Shown here piece after piece: positions 60,993 through 64,000 of a DNA stretch of 64,000 nt. Below the pieces are notes generated by a model that did no database searches, was not told where the DNA came from, and saw only the letters and a list, made by a program, of their open reading frames with translations. Position 1 is the first letter of the stretch. Each line of letters begins with the position of its first letter. This DNA comes from Azospirillum sp. TSO35-2. GTDB lineage: Bacteria > Pseudomonadota > Alphaproteobacteria > Azospirillales > Azospirillaceae. Position numbers and translations under genes: made by a program. The stretch covers positions 659,039 to 723,038 of the forward strand of contig NZ_LGRA01000013.1 of assembly GCF_003116095.1 (NCBI RefSeq), written 5' to 3'.

Positions 60993-61505
60993 ATGGATCA
61001 CGCCGGACGGGCGGCCAGATTCGCTATCATCGCCATCGTGATGACCGTTCTGGTCACGCTGTCCGGCACCGCCGCGGCGCGGACGCTGGTGCTGGACCTG
61101 GAGTTGCTCGACACCAGCGGCGAGGCCGCCTCGCCGGACCATGCGGAGCGGCTGAAGCGGGTCAGCGAGGAGCTGCGCCGGGGGCTGAACGACAAGGGCT
61201 ATGACGTGATGGACGCCGCCACCGCCGCGCGGTTCAAGCCGCAGGGCATCGAAATCCGCTCCTGCAACGGCTGCGAGAACGACATCGCCCGCGCCGCCGG
61301 TGCCGATCTGGTGGTGTTCGGTGTTGTTCACAAGATCAGCAGCCTGATCCTGTCGATCCTGCTGGTGGTCGAGGATGTCGCCAGCGACCGGGCGGTGACG
61401 ACCGCGCGCATCGACATCCGCGGCGACAACGACGCCTCCTGGTCGCGCGGGATCGGCTGGCTGGTCGAACATCGCCTGGCGCAGCACGCGCCGGCCGCGC
61501 GGTGA
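60993..61505 (+). CDS. Exported hypothetical protein, DUF3280/DUF2380-like
   Basis: The 170-residue precursor has a hydrophobic N terminus (FAIIAIVMTVLVTLSGTAAA). A compact domain with LVLDLELLDTSGEAASPDHAERLKRVSEELRRGL, a CNGCENDIARAAGADLVVFGVVHKIS segment and a final SWSRGIGWLVEHRL follows. This is the pattern of a family often found next to PQQ-dependent methanol dehydrogenase genes; the fold resembles TolB-N-like domains. The two cysteines (CNGC) could bind metal or pair. AGGAG precedes ATG 60993. Function unknown. Confidence 0.75.
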   Translation: MDHAGRAARFAIIAIVMTVLVTLSGTAAARTLVLDLELLDTSGEAASPDHAERLKRVSEELRRGLNDKGYDVMDAATAARFKPQGIEIRSCNGCENDIARAAGADLVVFGVVHKISSLILSILLVVEDVASDRAVTTARIDIRGDNDASWSRGIGWLVEHRLAQHAPAAR

Positions 61506-61547
61506 GCGCCGCCGGTCGAGGCCGACGGGAAACAGAGGACGAGAGAG

Positions 61548-61994
61548 ATGCCGGACGATTCCCAAAGCGGCTACGCCACCCTGATGAACGTCATGCGGCC
61601 GATGGAACCGCACAGCGCGGCGGCCACGCGCCGCTACGATCTGGTCCTCCACGACTATGTCGGTGATTTCCGGATCGGCGTCTGGGAGCATGAGAAGACC
61701 AGGACCCAGCGCGTGCGCGTCAACCTGACCGTCACCGTCGAGGTGCCGAACCGGCCCTTCGTCGACGATCTCGACGCCGTCGTCTCCTACGAATACCTGA
61801 TCGACGGCGTCAAGGCGCTGGCCGGCAGCCCGCACATCCAGCTGCTGGAGGTGCTGGGCGAAAGGCTGCTGGCGCTGTGCCTGTCGCCGCCGCAGGCGGT
61901 GTCCGCCCAGGTGCGGCTGGAAAAGCTGGAGATCGTCCCCGAGGCGGCCGGCGTCGGCGTCGTGCTGGCCGGCACGCGGGCCGGGCGGCGATGA
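61548..61994 (+). CDS. Dihydroneopterin aldolase-like protein (FolB family)
   Basis: The 148-residue protein has the T-fold FolB pattern: LVLHDYVGDFRIGVWEHEKTRTQRVRVNLTVTVEV, DDLDAVVSYEYLIDGVKAL, and the active-site-like HIQLLEVLGERLLALC. It would cleave dihydroneopterin to hydroxymethylpterin. As it is the start of an operon with a kinase and a DHPS-like protein, it probably serves the pterin half of H4MPT. The first 25 residues are an extension relative to FolB. GAGAGAG precedes the ATG, and the stop overlaps the next start. Confidence 0.82.
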   Translation: MPDDSQSGYATLMNVMRPMEPHSAAATRRYDLVLHDYVGDFRIGVWEHEKTRTQRVRVNLTVTVEVPNRPFVDDLDAVVSYEYLIDGVKALAGSPHIQLLEVLGERLLALCLSPPQAVSAQVRLEKLEIVPEAAGVGVVLAGTRAGRR

Positions 61995-62713
61995 CGAGGG
62001 CGGCGATGACCCCAGCCGTGACCCGCCGCCCGACCTGGGTCGTCAAGCTGGGCGGCAGCCTGTGGAACGGCGACGCCCTGCGGCCCTGGCTCGCCGCTCT
62101 CGCGGCCGAGCGGACGGAAGCCGGGCGGACGTGCCGCATCGTCATCGTCCCCGGCGGCGGTCCCTTCGCCGACGCCGTCCGCCACGCCCAACCGGTGCTC
62201 GGCTATGGCGCGGCGGCGGCGCACCGCATGGCGATCCTCGGCATGGAGCAATACGGCCTGGCGCTGCTCGACCTGGAACCGGGGCTGGCCCCGGCGCGCA
62301 CGGTCGCCGACATGACCGAAGCGTCGGGTCCCGTGGTCTGGCTGCCCACTCCGCTGGCGGCCGAGGCTGACGTCGCGGAAAGCTGGGACGTCACCTCCGA
62401 CACGCTGGCGGCGTGGCTGGCCGGACGGCTGGAGGCGGAGCGGCTGGTGCTGGTGAAGTCGGCGCCGCTGCCGGCGGGAAGCGCCGACGCGCGGGCGCTG
62501 GCGCGGGCCGGCGTGATCGACCCGGTCCTGCCCGACCTTATGGCAAGCCTGCCGGCGGAGGTCCGCTGCGTCGGCTGCGCCGACCTCCCGCGGTTCATCG
62601 CCGCGCTGCGCGGCGGCCGACCGGCCGGGACACGGCTCACGGCCGACGCCCCGATGCAACAGGGCCGCCGGATGGAACCGGAGGCGGCATGGCCCGGCAC
62701 ATCCTTTTCCTGA
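61991..62713 (+). CDS. Amino-acid-kinase-family protein, MfnE-like
   Basis: The 240-residue protein has the amino acid kinase fold: VVKLGGSLWNGDAL at the start, VIVPGGGPFADAVR, and a lysine in LVLVKSAPLPAG. MfnE in methanogens phosphorylates aminomethylfuran phosphate, and bacterial relatives occur in methylofuran clusters, so the same step is inferred. ATG 61991 overlaps the FolB-like stop (ATGA). An ATG at 62006 is in frame. Its last 25 bases overlap the following DHPS-like gene. Confidence 0.78.
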   Translation: MTRAAMTPAVTRRPTWVVKLGGSLWNGDALRPWLAALAAERTEAGRTCRIVIVPGGGPFADAVRHAQPVLGYGAAAAHRMAILGMEQYGLALLDLEPGLAPARTVADMTEASGPVVWLPTPLAAEADVAESWDVTSDTLAAWLAGRLEAERLVLVKSAPLPAGSADARALARAGVIDPVLPDLMASLPAEVRCVGCADLPRFIAALRGGRPAGTRLTADAPMQQGRRMEPEAAWPGTSFS

Positions 62714-64000
62714 CCGGCTCGCTGGCCGAGAACCGCCTGCGCCAGGTGCTGGACTCGCTCCAGCCACTGCCGTTCGAGGCGACCGTCGTCAACCTCGGCG
62801 TCAAGGTCGCCGCCCTCGCCACCACCGAGATCGTGCTGCGGCGGCTCGACTCCGCCCACGGCGCCGATCTGGTGCTGCTGCCCGGCCGTTTCCGCGGCGA
62901 CCTCGACGCGCTGGCCGCCCGGTTCGGCACGCGGTTCGAGCGCGGCCCCGACGAGCTTGAGGATCTGCCGCAGTATTTCCAGCGGCAGGCCCGGCCGCTC
63001 GACCTCAGCCGCCACGACACCCGCATCTTCGCCGAGATCGTCGACGCCCCGGCGCGCGACACCGCCGCCCTCCTCGCCAAGGCCGGCGATCTGCGGGCCG
63101 ACGGCGCCGACGTCATCGACCTCGGCTGCCTGCCGGACACCCCGTTTCCGCATCTGGAGGAGGCGATTGCCGCCCTGCACGACGCCGGCTTCTCCGTCAG
63201 CGTCGATTCGCTGAACCCCGACGAGCTGCGCCGCGCCAACCGCGCCGGCGCCGACTATCTGCTCAGCCTGACCGAGGAGACGGTCCACCTTGCCGAGGAA
63301 GGCGACGCGGTGCCGGTGCTGATCCCGGTCACCCCGCCGGATCTCGCCAGCCTGGGCCGCGCCATCAACCGGATGAGCCGCGGCGGGCGGCGTTTCCTGG
63401 TCGATCCGATCCTGGAGCCGATCCATCACGGCTTCACCGACTCCCTGCTGCGCTACCGGACGGTGCGCGAACGCTGGCCGGACGCCGAGATGCTGATGGG
63501 CATCGGCAACGTCACCGAACTGACCGACGCCGACACGCCGGGCGTCACCGCCGTGCTGATGGGCGTGGTGTCGGAACTGCGCATCGCCAACGTCCTGGCG
63601 GTGCAGGTCAGCCCGCACTGCCGGCGCGCCATCCGCGAATTCGACGCGGCGCGGCGCCAGTTCTTCGCCGCCCGCGCCGCGCACAGCATGCCGCGCGGCT
63701 TCGGCGACGGGCTGCTCTGCCTGCGCGACCGCCGGCCCTTCATCCGCAGCCCGGCGCAGATCGCCGAGACCGCGGCGCAAATCCGCGACGCCAACTACCG
63801 GATGGAGGTCAGCGCGGAGGGCATCCACCTCTACAACCGCGACGGCCACCACGTCGCCACCGACCCGTTCGACCTGTTCCCGCGGCTCGATCCGGGCACC
63901 GACGCCGGCCACGCCTTCTATCTGGGGGTCGAGCTGGCGCGGGCGCAGATCGCCTGGCAGCTCGGCAAGCGCTACGTCCAGGACAGCCCGCTGCGCTGGG
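62689..64000 (+). CDS. DHPS-like H4MPT-cluster protein with N-terminal extra domain (cut by window end)
   Basis: The frame runs off the right edge after 437 codons. The first about 110 residues (RHILFLTGSLAENRLRQVLDSL, DLVLLPGRFRGDLDALAARFG) form a domain resembling those found fused to DHPS-like proteins in methylotrophs. A TIM barrel of dihydropteroate-synthase type follows, with DGADVIDLGCLPDTPFP, SVSVDSLNPDELRRA and LVDPILEPIHHG. The usual DHPS phosphate-binding motif is not obvious, so its substrate may be a different pterin. It overlaps the kinase gene. No stop is seen, so the C terminus is missing. Confidence 0.82.
   Translation, partial: MARHILFLTGSLAENRLRQVLDSLQPLPFEATVVNLGVKVAALATTEIVLRRLDSAHGADLVLLPGRFRGDLDALAARFGTRFERGPDELEDLPQYFQRQARPLDLSRHDTRIFAEIVDAPARDTAALLAKAGDLRADGADVIDLGCLPDTPFPHLEEAIAALHDAGFSVSVDSLNPDELRRANRAGADYLLSLTEETVHLAEEGDAVPVLIPVTPPDLASLGRAINRMSRGGRRFLVDPILEPIHHGFTDSLLRYRTVRERWPDAEMLMGIGNVTELTDADTPGVTAVLMGVVSELRIANVLAVQVSPHCRRAIREFDAARRQFFAARAAHSMPRGFGDGLLCLRDRRPFIRSPAQIAETAAQIRDANYRMEVSAEGIHLYNRDGHHVATDPFDLFPRLDPGTDAGHAFYLGVELARAQIAWQLGKRYVQDSPLRW

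Overview
The DNA is very GC-rich, densely packed and uninterrupted by insertion sequences. Gene content (flagellar hook operon, polyhydroxyalkanoate synthase, FNR-type regulator, tetrahydromethanopterin C1 pathway, XoxF methanol dehydrogenase, PQQ genes) points to a motile, facultatively methylotrophic alphaproteobacterium, most likely in or near the Azospirillum/Rhodospirillales group. That placement is inferred from gene content and codon style; no rRNA or other marker is present. I saw no tRNA, rRNA, CRISPR array or complete mobile element.

Layout: (1) 1-6.5 kb, a flagellar operon: end of a MotB-like gene, then flgE-flgK-flgL-flgI-flgJ(rod-binding)-flgN-like. (2) 6.5-11.6 kb, an unknown gene, a CPA1 Na+/H+ antiporter and a hybrid sensor kinase. 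(3) 11.8-20 kb, a low-oxygen or stress block: FNR-like regulator with cysteine motif, small unknown protein, two cytochromes c, host-attachment-family protein, PHA synthase with a UspA protein, and a P-type cation ATPase. Three copies of a dyad close to TTrAC-N4-GTTAA sit in its promoters. (4) 20-25 kb, a divergent cyanase locus in which a double-PAS sigma-54 activator faces cynS across a near-perfect -24/-12 promoter and repeated dyads, followed by an NTF2-like protein, an alpha/beta hydrolase and an XRE/MmyB-type regulator. (5) 25-30.2 kb, bifunctional PutA and a hydroxypyruvate-isomerase-family enzyme.

(6) 30.5-64 kb, a large C1 island. It carries tetrahydromethanopterin (H4MPT) enzymes (fae, mtdB, mch, fhcBADC) and H4MPT/methylofuran biosynthesis candidates: mptG; FolP and a second DHPS-like protein; FolB-like aldolase; CitG-like transferase; MfnF-, MfnE- and MfnD-like proteins; a RimK/MptN-like ligase; a third ATP-grasp protein; a RibD-like reductase; and a HisA-like barrel. 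Interleaved are the lanthanide-type methanol dehydrogenase set (xoxF, xoxG, a XoxJ/CW-motif fusion), pqqA and pqqE, and the poorly understood PQQ-associated accessory set: ABC ATPase and permease, a substrate-binding-like protein, a beta-propeller, a SoxYZ-like carrier and a zinc metallohydrolase.

The genes combine into one route. Periplasmic XoxF with PQQ oxidises methanol to formaldehyde and passes electrons to XoxG. In the cytoplasm Fae condenses formaldehyde with H4MPT, MtdB and Mch oxidise and hydrolyse the adduct, and the Fhc complex releases formate. The two halves are physically coupled: the Fhc operon runs directly into PQQ-associated periplasmic genes, and the mptG-mtdB-mch operon runs into the metallohydrolase and SoxYZ genes. 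The island continues beyond the right edge, where the last gene is cut.
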